NCBI GenBank assembly: GCA_018365455.1
Contig: JAGZJZ010000075.1
Location: 1 to 29,597 of the forward strand
Reading direction: 5' to 3'
DNA length: 29,597 bases
From: Clostridiales bacterium
GTDB lineage: Bacteria; Bacillota; Clostridia; Lachnospirales; Lachnospiraceae
A program made the position numbers and the translations under genes. Positions 22,609-29,109 of this stretch are shown piece after piece (position 1 is the stretch's first letter; every line of letters starts with the position of its first letter). The notes beneath the pieces were generated by a model. It was not told the origin of the DNA, did not search any database, and worked only from the letters and a program-made list of their open reading frames with translations.

Positions 22609-22637
22609 ATTCTATCATAAGTAACACTGCTTGTCAA
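22609..22637 (-). promoter_or_regulatory. Promoter of tRNA-Thr
   Basis: On the minus strand TTGACA (22632-22637), a 17-bp spacer and TAGAAT (22609-22614). Confidence 0.8.
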
Positions 22638-22708
22638 CGAATTTTTTAAAAAATTGATAAAATTCTGCAAATTTCTTTTAAGGGGAGAGGAGAAGAACAA
22701 AAAAGGGC

Positions 22709-22741
22709 AAAAAAATAAGCCGATGCATTATACATCGGCTT
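22709..22741 (-). terminator. Terminator of the cold-shock gene
   Basis: On the minus strand AAGCCGATG pairs with CATCGGCTT, followed by A and seven T. Confidence 0.92.
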
Positions 22742-22780
22742 AAATGATCTAATCAGTGACCAGATTATTTGCTGAGCTGA

Positions 22781-22984
22781 TTAAGCTGCGCAAACGTTAA
22801 CTGCCTGCATACCGCGGTTTCCCTGAGCGATATCGAAAGTTACTTTCTGTCCGTCTTCTAAAGACTTAAATCCTTCACTAGCGATTCCTGAGAAATGTAC
22901 GAAGAATTCTTCTCCTGTGCTGTCGTTTGTGATAAATCCAAATCCTTTCGTGCTGTTAAACCATTTTACTGTACCGTTATTCAT
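22781..22984 (-). CDS. CspA-family cold-shock protein
   Basis: A 67-residue single-stranded nucleic-acid-binding OB-fold protein. RNP1 is KGFGFI (13-18) and RNP2 is FFVHF (27-31). The start NNGTVKWFN and end GNRGMQAVNV are standard. Such proteins melt mRNA structure, especially after a temperature drop. The start is ATG 22984, eight bases after GGAGG; the frame five codons longer has no ribosome site of its own. A leader of about 130 nt contains a long AT-rich hairpin followed by eight T, which suggests control by attenuation or an RNA thermometer. Confidence 0.96.
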   Translation of the reverse strand: MNNGTVKWFNSTKGFGFITNDSTGEEFFVHFSGIASEGFKSLEDGQKVTFDIAQGNRGMQAVNVCAA

Positions 22985-23027
22985 AGTAGGTACCTCCAAT
23001 TATAATATTATATCTTAACATGAAAAT

Positions 23028-23088
23028 AAAAAAAATCACATATTTTTGTAAATCATCAATCAAATTAGTGACTTACAAAAATATGTGA
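23028..23088 (-). promoter_or_regulatory. Attenuator-like hairpin in the cold-shock leader
   Basis: A 16-bp perfect inverted repeat, TCACATATTTTTGTAA (23036-23051) with TTACAAAAATATGTGA (23073-23088), plus an inner TCA/TGA. On the minus strand it is followed at once by eight T (23028-23035), so it has the form of an intrinsic terminator inside the 5' leader, 45 bases before the start codon. The stem is almost all A-T, so its stability should depend strongly on temperature. Confidence 0.7.
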
Positions 23089-23118
23089 AGATCAAAAATT
23101 CATTCAAAATACTCTCTT

Positions 23119-23147
23119 ATAATACCATGTAAGATTTGTATTGTCAA
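23119..23147 (-). promoter_or_regulatory. Promoter of the cold-shock gene
   Basis: On the minus strand TTGACA (23142-23147), a 17-bp spacer and TATTAT (23119-23124). Confidence 0.8.
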
Positions 23148-23192
23148 GGTAAATAAAATATATTTTAAAATTATTGATTTTTAGTTAATTTT

Positions 23193-23275
23193 ACCCATAA
23201 ACGGAAGGAAGGCCAGTACCTGTTCGATACTGGCGAAAATGAAAAAGATTTTTTGAAAAAGTCTTATTGGCTTTT
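23193..23275 (-). ncRNA. Small RNA copy D (minus strand)
   Basis: The minus-strand copy closest to copy A: AAAAGCCAATAAGAC, CTTTTTCA then CTTTTTCAT, the hairpin GCCAGTATC-gaacag-GTACTGGC (23212-23234) and a pyrimidine stretch CCTTCCTTCC. The second hairpin and T run are decayed, so its 3' end is uncertain. Transcription could read on toward the cold-shock promoter region. Confidence 0.55.
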
Positions 23276-23279
23276 CATA

Positions 23280-23338
23280 TTTATACTATAAAGGATAGTT
23301 ATGAAGAAAGTGTGACAGACGATTGAAGAGACTGTGAA
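23280..23338 (-). promoter_or_regulatory. PHO-box-like array and promoter of RNA copy D
   Basis: On the minus strand TTCACA (23333-23338), TTCAAT (23322-23327), GTCACA (23311-23316) and TTCATA (23300-23305), exactly 11 bp apart. Then come nine bases and TATAGT (23285-23290) running into TATAAA. The third hexamer is GTCACA in both A and D. Confidence 0.6.
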
Positions 23339-23411
23339 GAATTTGAAAAGATTTTTCTTGCACCTTTCCTGATGGTTAAGTTTTGTTAACGGGAACTATA
23401 TTGCGGCTCCA

Positions 23412-23440
23412 TTGCAGATTGTCTGTATTTTCGGTATACT
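23412..23440 (+). promoter_or_regulatory. Promoter of the XRE regulator gene
   Basis: TTGCAG (23412-23417), a 17-bp spacer and TATACT (23435-23440). It points away from RNA copy D, whose array begins about 75 bp upstream. Confidence 0.7.
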
Positions 23441-23488
23441 AAGAAGTAAGAAATGGCCGTTTCCAAGTTGAGAAGAGGAGCATACAAC

Positions 23489-24568
23489 ATGAATATAGGT
23501 GAAGTTATTTTGAATCTTAGAAAAGAAAAACAATTAACCCAGGAGCAGCTGGCGCAGGCAATTGGCGTATCTGCACCGGCAGTGAGCAAATGGGAAACCG
23601 GGAGCACTTATCCCGATATTCTGCTCCTGCCACCCATTGCCAGGGCGCTGGACACGACAATCGACTACCTGCTGTCCTACACCCAGGAGCTGGATCAGTC
23701 AGTTCTGGATGACATTATGAACGATATACGCGTAAACTGTCAGGAGAACGGCTTTCGGGAAGGCAGAAAGAAAATACAATTCTATCTGAACCAGTACCCG
23801 AATTCTGAGGAATTAAAAATGAGGGTAATTTCTGCGTCTATTATGCTGTCCTATACCATGGATCAGGATTTTATGGAAAAAGAATGGATGGAATGGGGAA
23901 AGCAGCTGGAAAAACTGGCGCGGGAGACTATGGACTCATCGAATCCTTTAATCCGTGAAAATGCCAGAGTGTATTTGATTTCTAGATGCATGGAGCAGGA
24001 AAACTACGATGAGGCAGAAGTGCTTCTGGATTCCATTCCCCAGCAGCAAATGGATCCTGCACAGCTGCGTCCCAGTATCTATCTGAAAAAGGGAGAATAC
24101 GAAAAAGCAGAAAAGCTTTTACAGACCAATTTGTTTTCAGGCATGAGAACTGCGCAGATGGCATTGCTTTCCCTTACAGAAACAGCCAGAAGGACACAAA
24201 ATATGGAGAAGGCATTTCAGTATGCGAAAGCAGGACGTGAGCTGGAAGAAATATTTGGCAGTGGAGGTTCTTTGTTCGCATGGGAAAAGACAGCCCAGCT
24301 GTATCTGGATACAGATAATGAGGAAGAAGCTTTAAAGAGTATCATCGCATATATGAATCGTATTCGAAAAATGGATTATAAGCTCAGGGACCGCGTTTAT
24401 TTTGATACTATATCACTTAGCGCAAATGAAACGCCGGGGCAGGTAAAGGGAATCAAGCAATCCCAGTTAAATCTTCTCATGACAGATGACAGATATGAAA
24501 AGCTGCGGGGGTATGAAGCATTCCAGGAAGCAGCACAAAAATTGAAAAACCACATTGAGTCATTGTAA
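23489..24568 (+). CDS. XRE-family regulator with TPR-like C-terminus
   Basis: A 359-residue protein. Residues 4-62 are a Cro/C1-type helix-turn-helix (LRKEKQLTQEQLAQAIGVSA then PAVSKWETGSTYPD). The remainder is a chain of helical pairs with tetratricopeptide-like character (YDEAEVLLDSI, GEYEKAEKLLQTN, EEALKSIIAYMNRI). This domain order is common in Clostridia regulators that sense peptides or partner proteins, but no ligand can be named. The start is ATG 23489, eight bases after GAGGAG. It may control its own gene; no adjacent target gene on the same strand is seen. Confidence 0.82.
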   Translation: MNIGEVILNLRKEKQLTQEQLAQAIGVSAPAVSKWETGSTYPDILLLPPIARALDTTIDYLLSYTQELDQSVLDDIMNDIRVNCQENGFREGRKKIQFYLNQYPNSEELKMRVISASIMLSYTMDQDFMEKEWMEWGKQLEKLARETMDSSNPLIRENARVYLISRCMEQENYDEAEVLLDSIPQQQMDPAQLRPSIYLKKGEYEKAEKLLQTNLFSGMRTAQMALLSLTETARRTQNMEKAFQYAKAGRELEEIFGSGGSLFAWEKTAQLYLDTDNEEEALKSIIAYMNRIRKMDYKLRDRVYFDTISLSANETPGQVKGIKQSQLNLLMTDDRYEKLRGYEAFQEAAQKLKNHIESL

Positions 24569-24590
24569 TCATGCGCTTGTGGGCATGATT
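24567..24590 (+). terminator. Hairpin at the XRE gene stop
   Basis: AATCATGC (24567-24574) pairs with GCATGATT (24583-24590) across 8 nt, overlapping the stop codon. The T run is short, so termination would be weak. Confidence 0.4.
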
Positions 24591-24696
24591 TAGTATGCTG
24601 ATATATCAAGAACGAAAGATATATTTAGGTGGATGGATAGTACTGTGAGATTAAATATGCTTTTTATTTATAGCACTAACATACGCAGATAACCAT

Positions 24697-24747
24697 AAAA
24701 ACGGGTAGGAGGTAGATAAAATAATTATCAACCTCCTACTCGTTTTT
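24697..24747. terminator. Bidirectional intrinsic terminator
   Basis: AAAAACGGGTAGGAGGT pairs with ACCTCCTACTCGTTTTT (one G-T wobble), and an inner GATAA/TTATC extends the stem. A and T runs on both sides allow it to work in both directions. Confidence 0.88.
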
Positions 24748-24825
24748 CTTAATAACATGTATGTTATGACTATAAATATATAGTAAGACTAAACCGATTG
24801 CTGGCGAACACCAAGCTATCGTCAT
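24736..24825 (-). CDS. Possible 29-residue membrane peptide
   Basis: A minus-strand frame that starts ATG ACG ATA GCT TGG and encodes MTIAWCSPAIGLVLLYIY, then a polar tail ending HVIKKNE. It has a hydrophobic helix with a central Pro and a charged C-terminus, the general shape of Fst/Ldr-type type I toxins. It ends inside the bidirectional terminator, which is the layout of par/Fst loci. The ribosome site (GGTGA, ten bases upstream) is weak and no antisense promoter was confirmed. Speculative. Confidence 0.25.
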   Translation of the reverse strand: MTIAWCSPAIGLVLLYIYSHNIHVIKKNE

Positions 24826-24933
24826 TGATAATAGGTCACCAATTCTTTAATGATATAAGAGAAATTCAGAATAATGATCTTCGTTTTTCTTCTTTTTCAT
24901 AAAGGATTTTGGAACTTGTCAAAAAAGATTTGA

Positions 24934-25860
24934 TCAGTACATCTTACCTATCTCGTTCAGATAATCCGCAATATTCTTGCGGACGTTCTCTGGTGCAATG
25001 CACACACAATCGTCTCCAAATCCAAGCAGGAAGCGATAGCCTCTCGCATCATCTGTAAGTGAAATTTGCACAGTATGCCAAGCCCCATTCTCTTCGGTAA
25101 AAATATTAGCTCCAAACAACTCCTCCAACCGCTCCACGGCATTCCCCTTTACCCGAACCGTCACCATCACAATGTTTTCATCTTGAAAGTTTGGATGAAC
25201 CTTATCTTCAGGGTGATAATTTCGGACTACAAACCCGGTGTCAGATAAAATAACCTCTTGCATCCGTGAGAGTTTAAACAGGCGAAAGTCTTGCCGCTCC
25301 AGTGAGTATCCGTCCAGATACCACCGCATCCCCTTGAGTAAAAGACGGTAAGGTTCCACCGTTCGTCTGCTTTTTTGTCTCTGCCGATCTGTGTACGCAA
25401 ACTGCAACAGGCGGCTTTGTTCCATTGCCTGCTGAATGGTTTGGAATGTTTCGATACAGCCGGAGTTCCCCAACCACGGCGTCATGTCGATGACCAGTCG
25501 CCCTGCCCGCAACTCAATTTCCCGCCGTTGTTTCTCCGGAATCAGTCCCTTTACCTTAGCAAGTGCGTTCACCACCTCCCGCCCGGGCAGGGAGGATTGT
25601 ATACAGCCCAGTCCCATGAGCAGTGTGGTCACATCGGCAGTGGAGAACAGCCGTTTTTCCAATTTATAGTTCTCCATAATTCCGACACCACCATGCAGTC
25701 CCGGGTAGGAAACGATAGGAATACCAGCCTGATTAATGGTTTCCAAGTCACGGCTAATGGTGCGTGGTGACACCTCGCAAATTTCTGCCAGCTCCGGGAT
25801 GCTTGCTTTCTGGCGTTCCAATAAAATCATAATTATAGAAATCATTCTGTCAATTTTCAT
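24934..25860 (-). CDS. YafY-type helix-turn-helix/WYL-domain regulator
   Basis: A 308-residue transcription factor. The N-terminal HTH_11-type winged helix (2-58) has IPELAEICEVSPRTISRDLE. The WYL domain carries its signature at Trp180-Tyr181-Leu182 (KGMRWYLDGYS), and a C-terminal WCX-like extension follows (VRVKGNAVERLEELFG). WYL domains bind small ligands or nucleic acid and tune the DNA-binding half. The start is ATG 25860, eight bases after GGAGG. It is divergent from a PPOX gene, with a 26-bp palindrome between them that is its likely operator. Confidence 0.88.
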   Translation of the reverse strand: MKIDRMISIIMILLERQKASIPELAEICEVSPRTISRDLETINQAGIPIVSYPGLHGGVGIMENYKLEKRLFSTADVTTLLMGLGCIQSSLPGREVVNALAKVKGLIPEKQRREIELRAGRLVIDMTPWLGNSGCIETFQTIQQAMEQSRLLQFAYTDRQRQKSRRTVEPYRLLLKGMRWYLDGYSLERQDFRLFKLSRMQEVILSDTGFVVRNYHPEDKVHPNFQDENIVMVTVRVKGNAVERLEELFGANIFTEENGAWHTVQISLTDDARGYRFLLGFGDDCVCIAPENVRKNIADYLNEIGKMY

Positions 25861-25896
25861 CTGATTCACCTCCAATTTAATTTTATTATAACACAA

Positions 25897-25922
25897 AACC
25901 ATGACATATAGCTGTCATGGTT
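25897..25922. promoter_or_regulatory. Palindromic operator between the WYL and PPOX genes
   Basis: AACCATGACA and TGTCATGGTT form perfect 10-bp arms around TATAGC. It lies between the -10 of the PPOX gene (TATACT, 25930-25935) and that of the WYL gene (TATAAT on the minus strand, near 25885-25890), over both -35 positions. Neither promoter has a good -35, so the regulator may activate as well as repress. Confidence 0.65.
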
Positions 25923-25967
25923 CATCCTGTATACTGAAATTATCTTAAAAATAAGGAGGAAAACAAT

Positions 25968-26420
25968 ATGAGTATTTATTACATGGGAAGTGTAGAGAAG
26001 CTGCCGCTGGAGGCAAGAGCAGAGGTGGAGCAATATCTGAGGCTGGGTGTACCTAACTTTAAAGCAACAGGCAGTATACCGGAATGTCAATGTGTCACCC
26101 TGGGAACAGTACAAGAGGGAAAAAGTCACCTAACCGTCATCAGTCTTTTGCCGTCGCCCAGTCTAAAATCGCTGTATATGCAAGTGAACCGCCAGAGCCA
26201 AAAGGTGAAAAATCTCCTTTCCTGTGACAAAGCGGAAATTGCTATTACCAATGGAATGGGGTATTTGATACTAGATTGTACAACAGAAGTTGTGACGGAC
26301 GAACAGCTTAAAGCCGAAAAATGGGAGGATTGGATGACACAGTACCATCCCAAGGGATCCGACTCTCCTGATTATGTTTTGCTGCAATTTGTGCCGCAAA
26401 ACCTCCGTGCGATGATATAG
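25968..26420 (+). CDS. Pyridoxamine 5'-phosphate oxidase-like split-barrel protein
   Basis: A 150-residue protein resembling small FMN- or heme-binding split-barrel (PPOX-like) proteins. Its core has beta-strand patterns CVTLGTVQEG, HLTVISLLPS, AEIAITNGMGYLILDC and a C-terminal YVLLQFVPQNLRA. Such genes are often paired divergently with YafY/WYL regulators, as here, and probably respond to the same signal. Cofactor and substrate are unknown. The ribosome site is AAGGAGG, followed by ATG 25968. The family call is moderate because the usual phosphate-binding residues cannot be checked by eye. Confidence 0.65.
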   Translation: MSIYYMGSVEKLPLEARAEVEQYLRLGVPNFKATGSIPECQCVTLGTVQEGKSHLTVISLLPSPSLKSLYMQVNRQSQKVKNLLSCDKAEIAITNGMGYLILDCTTEVVTDEQLKAEKWEDWMTQYHPKGSDSPDYVLLQFVPQNLRAMI

Positions 26421-26523
26421 GAGTGGTGTACAGGAGCGCATCGAGGCAACCTTCGAGCGAGCGGCAGATTTTTTTACCGTAGATGAGTTCCCAAAGGACG
26501 TTACCTACCCTTTTCTGGTATAA
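26416..26523 (+). pseudogene. Possible relic of a longer gene after the PPOX stop
   Basis: After the PPOX stop the +1 frame is open for 35 codons, reading VQERIEATFERAADFFTVDE then FPKDVTYPFLV before a stop. The composition is protein-like, but there is no ATG start or ribosome site. It could be the 3' end of a deleted neighbour or of a once longer gene. No family is recognised with confidence. Confidence 0.3.
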
Positions 26524-26582
26524 CGGGGTAGGTCAGACTGTAGACAACCAGACTCCTATGGAGGCGATTATCGCTCAGTCTG
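26503..26582. repeat. Cluster of inverted repeats before truA
   Basis: ACCTACCC (26503-26510) pairs with GGGTAGGT (26526-26533). Overlapping its end, TCAGACTG (from 26533) pairs with CAGTCTGA (ending near 26583) and encloses CTCC-tat-GGAG and GCGAT-t-ATCGC hairpins. This makes a branched, REP-like structure of about 80 bases of unknown role. Confidence 0.5.
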
Positions 26583-26584
26583 AA

Positions 26585-26613
26585 TTGACATTATCCACAA
26601 CAGGTATTACACT
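26585..26613 (+). promoter_or_regulatory. truA promoter with a DnaA box in its spacer
   Basis: TTGACA (26585-26590), a 17-bp spacer and TACACT (26608-26613). The spacer begins with TTATCCACA (26591-26599), a perfect DnaA box. A perfect 16-bp palindrome, TGCATTTTAAAATGCA, lies in the leader at 26637-26652. Confidence 0.6.
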
Positions 26614-26679
26614 GTAAATATGTTAGAAACTTAAACTGCATTTTAAAATGCAGGACAGGATGGAATAGGAGCAGTGTAA

Positions 26680-27417
26680 ATGAATTATAAAATGATCGTT
26701 CAATATGACGGCACCCGGTATGATGGGTGGCAGAAACAGGGGAATACCGATAATACAATACAGGGAAAGCTGGAGGCTGTTTTATCAAAAATGGCGGGTA
26801 TGCCGATAGAAGTTCAAGGGGCAGGAAGAACAGATGCAGGGGTACATGCTCTTGGTCAGACCGCTAATTTCCATCTTCCAAAGGGATGCGTGTTAACCGA
26901 AGATATCAGAGATTATCTGAATAAATATCTGCCGGAGGATATAGGCATCCTGGAAGTGGAAGAAGCGGAGGAACGGTTTCACAGCCGTTTAAATGCCAGG
27001 GAGAAGGTATACCGTTACCGGATTTCCACCAGTTCTCTGAAAAATGTATTTGAACGGAAATATATTTACCTTCTAGGTGAGCACCTGAATGTAAGAGCTA
27101 TGGAGGAAGCAGCAGATGAATTAATTGGAACTCATGATTTCAAGAGCTTCTGCTCTAATAAAAGAATGAAAAAATCTTCCGTCCGGAAATTAAATAAGAT
27201 AGAAATTACGGAACTGGAAGGTGAGCTGCAAATTACTTATACAGGCGAGGGCTTTTTGTACAATATGGTGCGGATTATGACCGGAACGCTGATTGAAGTG
27301 GGGCAGGGGAAACGTTTACCAAAAGAGATGCAGGAGATCCTAGAGGGGAAAGACCGCACGCTGGCAGGAATTACGGCACCTGCCAGAGGGCTGTGTCTGG
27401 TTGAAGTGTTGTACTAA
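26680..27417 (+). CDS. truA: tRNA pseudouridine(38-40) synthase
   Basis: A 245-residue enzyme that converts U38-U40 in the anticodon stem of many tRNAs to pseudouridine. The catalytic Asp52 is in GAGRTDAGVHA, with the flanking family blocks YDGTRYDGWQKQ, FHSRLNAREKVYRYRI and GEGFLYNMVRIMTGTL. The length is normal. AGGAG lies nine bases before the ATG. In many Bacillota truA follows the ecfA/ecfT genes; here it stands alone. It converges with the M56 gene only four bases away, with no terminator between them. Confidence 0.96.
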   Translation: MNYKMIVQYDGTRYDGWQKQGNTDNTIQGKLEAVLSKMAGMPIEVQGAGRTDAGVHALGQTANFHLPKGCVLTEDIRDYLNKYLPEDIGILEVEEAEERFHSRLNAREKVYRYRISTSSLKNVFERKYIYLLGEHLNVRAMEEAADELIGTHDFKSFCSNKRMKKSSVRKLNKIEITELEGELQITYTGEGFLYNMVRIMTGTLIEVGQGKRLPKEMQEILEGKDRTLAGITAPARGLCLVEVLY

Positions 27418-27421
27418 AGGG

Positions 27422-28453
27422 TTATTTGGGAACAATTGCTTCCTGGGTTTTGTGAACGTGGATGATATTCATGGTACTCCATTGCTGAAAGGTGCGAAAA
27501 AACGTATTTTGATAATGGCTAGCCGAATAGATAAAATAAACGTCTATTAGCATGATCAAGACGAATAAAAGAATAGAGAAATATTTTACGAAAATTGATG
27601 TAAAATAAGATTTTTTAAAATATCTTATTCTTTTTTCTATATTGGATTTATGACTGCACAATGCCGTTGTAATAAAGAATCTCTGTTTAAATTGTATTGA
27701 GTAACGAAATATGGTTGTGAAATATTCTTTATTTGAAAATATATGCTGTTGATGTTTACAGGCATATTCATCACAGCTATACTCACCCCATGTATCTAAT
27801 TGTTTAGAAAGATATAGGAAAAAAGGATTCATCCAGAAGATACCGTTCAGTATTATTAACAGATATTTAAATAACAGATCTTTTCTGTAGATATGGATAA
27901 ATTCATGAAGCATAATAATATATAGCTCTTTGTCTGATGTAATGTTTTCAGGGAGAATAACTTTCGGTTTTATCCCACCGATTACTATTGGAATGGTTAT
28001 GTTACAATTTGAATAGAGGTTTACGGATTTGCTAAAATTGAAGTCACATTTAATTCTAGATAGTATTTGCATATAACGAGGATCTAAAATATAAGCATTA
28101 TAAAAAGAAATTTTTCTTTTAAATTTAATGATTTTAACGAGAGTAATCAATATAAAAATTATAATTCCAAGTGCCCAAATGCTTACTATAACAAATGAAA
28201 TTTGATATAAGATCAAGTTTGTTATACTTACGTCTTGTAGGGGTTTAGCTTTATATGTTGAAAAATGCAGGAATTGAAAACCTATTATTGAGATTAATAA
28301 AAAAATAATTAAGGTTTTTAGACTATTAAAACAAAAAGTAGAGGAAATCTTATTATGAAATATTTTATGATAGATAGCCCAAAATAAACAGGATGCGGCT
28401 ATTAATAAATTTACTGATATTAAAAAATAAAATAGATCAATTATCCAATTCAT
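27422..28453 (-). CDS. M56-family (BlaR1/MecR1-like) membrane metalloprotease without sensor domain
   Basis: A 343-residue membrane protein. N-terminal helices lie at about 5-28, 46-64 and 84-110. The zinc protease site HEFIH is at 183-187, and downstream EYSCDEYA (224-231) supplies the third ligand. A last helix spans about 289-311. BlaR1 proteins carry a penicillin-binding domain of about 250 residues after that helix; here only some 30 residues remain outside. It should cleave the neighbouring BlaI-like repressor, but on a signal other than covalent beta-lactam binding. Its start overlaps the blaI-like gene by 17 bp, so the two are translationally coupled. Confidence 0.85.
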   Translation of the reverse strand: MNWIIDLFYFLISVNLLIAASCLFWAIYHKIFHNKISSTFCFNSLKTLIIFLLISIIGFQFLHFSTYKAKPLQDVSITNLILYQISFVIVSIWALGIIIFILITLVKIIKFKRKISFYNAYILDPRYMQILSRIKCDFNFSKSVNLYSNCNITIPIVIGGIKPKVILPENITSDKELYIIMLHEFIHIYRKDLLFKYLLIILNGIFWMNPFFLYLSKQLDTWGEYSCDEYACKHQQHIFSNKEYFTTIFRYSIQFKQRFFITTALCSHKSNIEKRIRYFKKSYFTSIFVKYFSILLFVLIMLIDVYFIYSASHYQNTFFRTFQQWSTMNIIHVHKTQEAIVPK

Positions 28454-28820
28454 CTAGTATCCTTTCGATTTTTTCACTCTGAGATAGACTAAGTTTTTCC
28501 TGGTCACATAAAGCAGATATTAAATTTTTCACTGAGCCATTACACCAAAAGTTCACCGTATTATTAATTTCATTTAATTTATAGCTATCTTCCGTAACGA
28601 TTGCACGATAATAAAAATACCGCCCTTTTCTATAAGAGTCTGCAACGCCTTTTTCTATTAAATGAGAAAGAAAGGTAGACACAGTTTGACGTTTCCAGCG
28701 TTTATTGTATTTTTCTTCAATAAGTGGTAATATTTCTGAAAGTAACAGATCATGGTCAGCCTGCCATAAGATCTTCATAATCTCTAACTCACTTTTCGTT
28801 AACTCGTGTAATTCTTCCAT
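28437..28820 (-). CDS. BlaI/MecI-type repressor
   Basis: A 127-residue winged-helix repressor. It begins MEELHELTKSELEIMKILW, has the recognition region KRWKRQTVSTFLSHLIEKG and wing KGRYFYYRAIV, and a C-terminal dimerisation helix bundle (NGSVKNLISALCD onward). Such repressors bind two-fold ACTAT/TACA-type operators and are inactivated by the partner protease. The start is ATG 28820, just after AAGGA; longer starts lack a ribosome site. Co-transcribed with the M56 gene. A divergent secreted-protein gene carries matching palindromes in its promoter. Confidence 0.9.
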   Translation of the reverse strand: MEELHELTKSELEIMKILWQADHDLLLSEILPLIEEKYNKRWKRQTVSTFLSHLIEKGVADSYRKGRYFYYRAIVTEDSYKLNEINNTVNFWCNGSVKNLISALCDQEKLSLSQSEKIERILDELDN

Positions 28821-28860
28821 TGATTCCTTGCCTTTCATAAATCTAACGTATTTTAAAATT

Positions 28861-28889
28861 ATAATAATATGTTCACTGAGAATAGTCAA
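28861..28889 (-). promoter_or_regulatory. Promoter of the blaI-like operon
   Basis: On the minus strand TTGACT (28884-28889), a 17-bp spacer and TATTAT (28861-28866). GACTATTCTCAGT overlaps the -35 and resembles a half-degenerate copy of the GACTAT-N4-ATAGTC operators nearby, consistent with autoregulation. Confidence 0.6.
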
Positions 28890-28951
28890 CTAGAAATAAA
28901 GTAGATGAAAAGTAAATATTCAATATATTTAACAATAATAGATAATAATCA

Positions 28952-29013
28952 TTGACTTGAAAGTATATTTGTGATACTATACGACTATAAAGATAGTCGA
29001 CTATTATTATAGT
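28952..29013 (+). promoter_or_regulatory. Promoter with tandem BlaI-type operators
   Basis: TTGACT (28952-28957), a 17-bp spacer and TACTAT (28975-28980). Immediately after, CGACTAT-aaag-ATAGTCG (28982-28999) and ACTAT-tatt-ATAGT (29000-29013) form two adjacent palindromes over the expected start point. A repressor bound there would block the secreted-protein gene. Confidence 0.65.
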
Positions 29014-29109
29014 ATAAAAGATTAAGATTTAATAATTTCATCCAAGGCACAATTTACATGAAAGTAGCTTTTGTTTTGCGATAAAAGTCAAAATTAAAGG
29101 AGATAAATG

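Larger units (their letters stand above)
24591..24933. other. Intergenic region between XRE and WYL genes
   Basis: The two genes converge here. The region holds an inverted ATATATC/GATATAT (about 24603-24626), a strong bidirectional terminator (24697-24747) and a 29-codon minus-strand frame abutting that terminator. Nothing else is recognisable. Confidence 0.5.

Noticed and set aside
25375..25770. 131-residue + frame over the WYL regulator
   Set aside because: Antisense shadow of a regulator with intact HTH and WYL motifs.
28705..28893. 62-residue + frame over the blaI-like gene
   Set aside because: Antisense shadow; no ribosome site.
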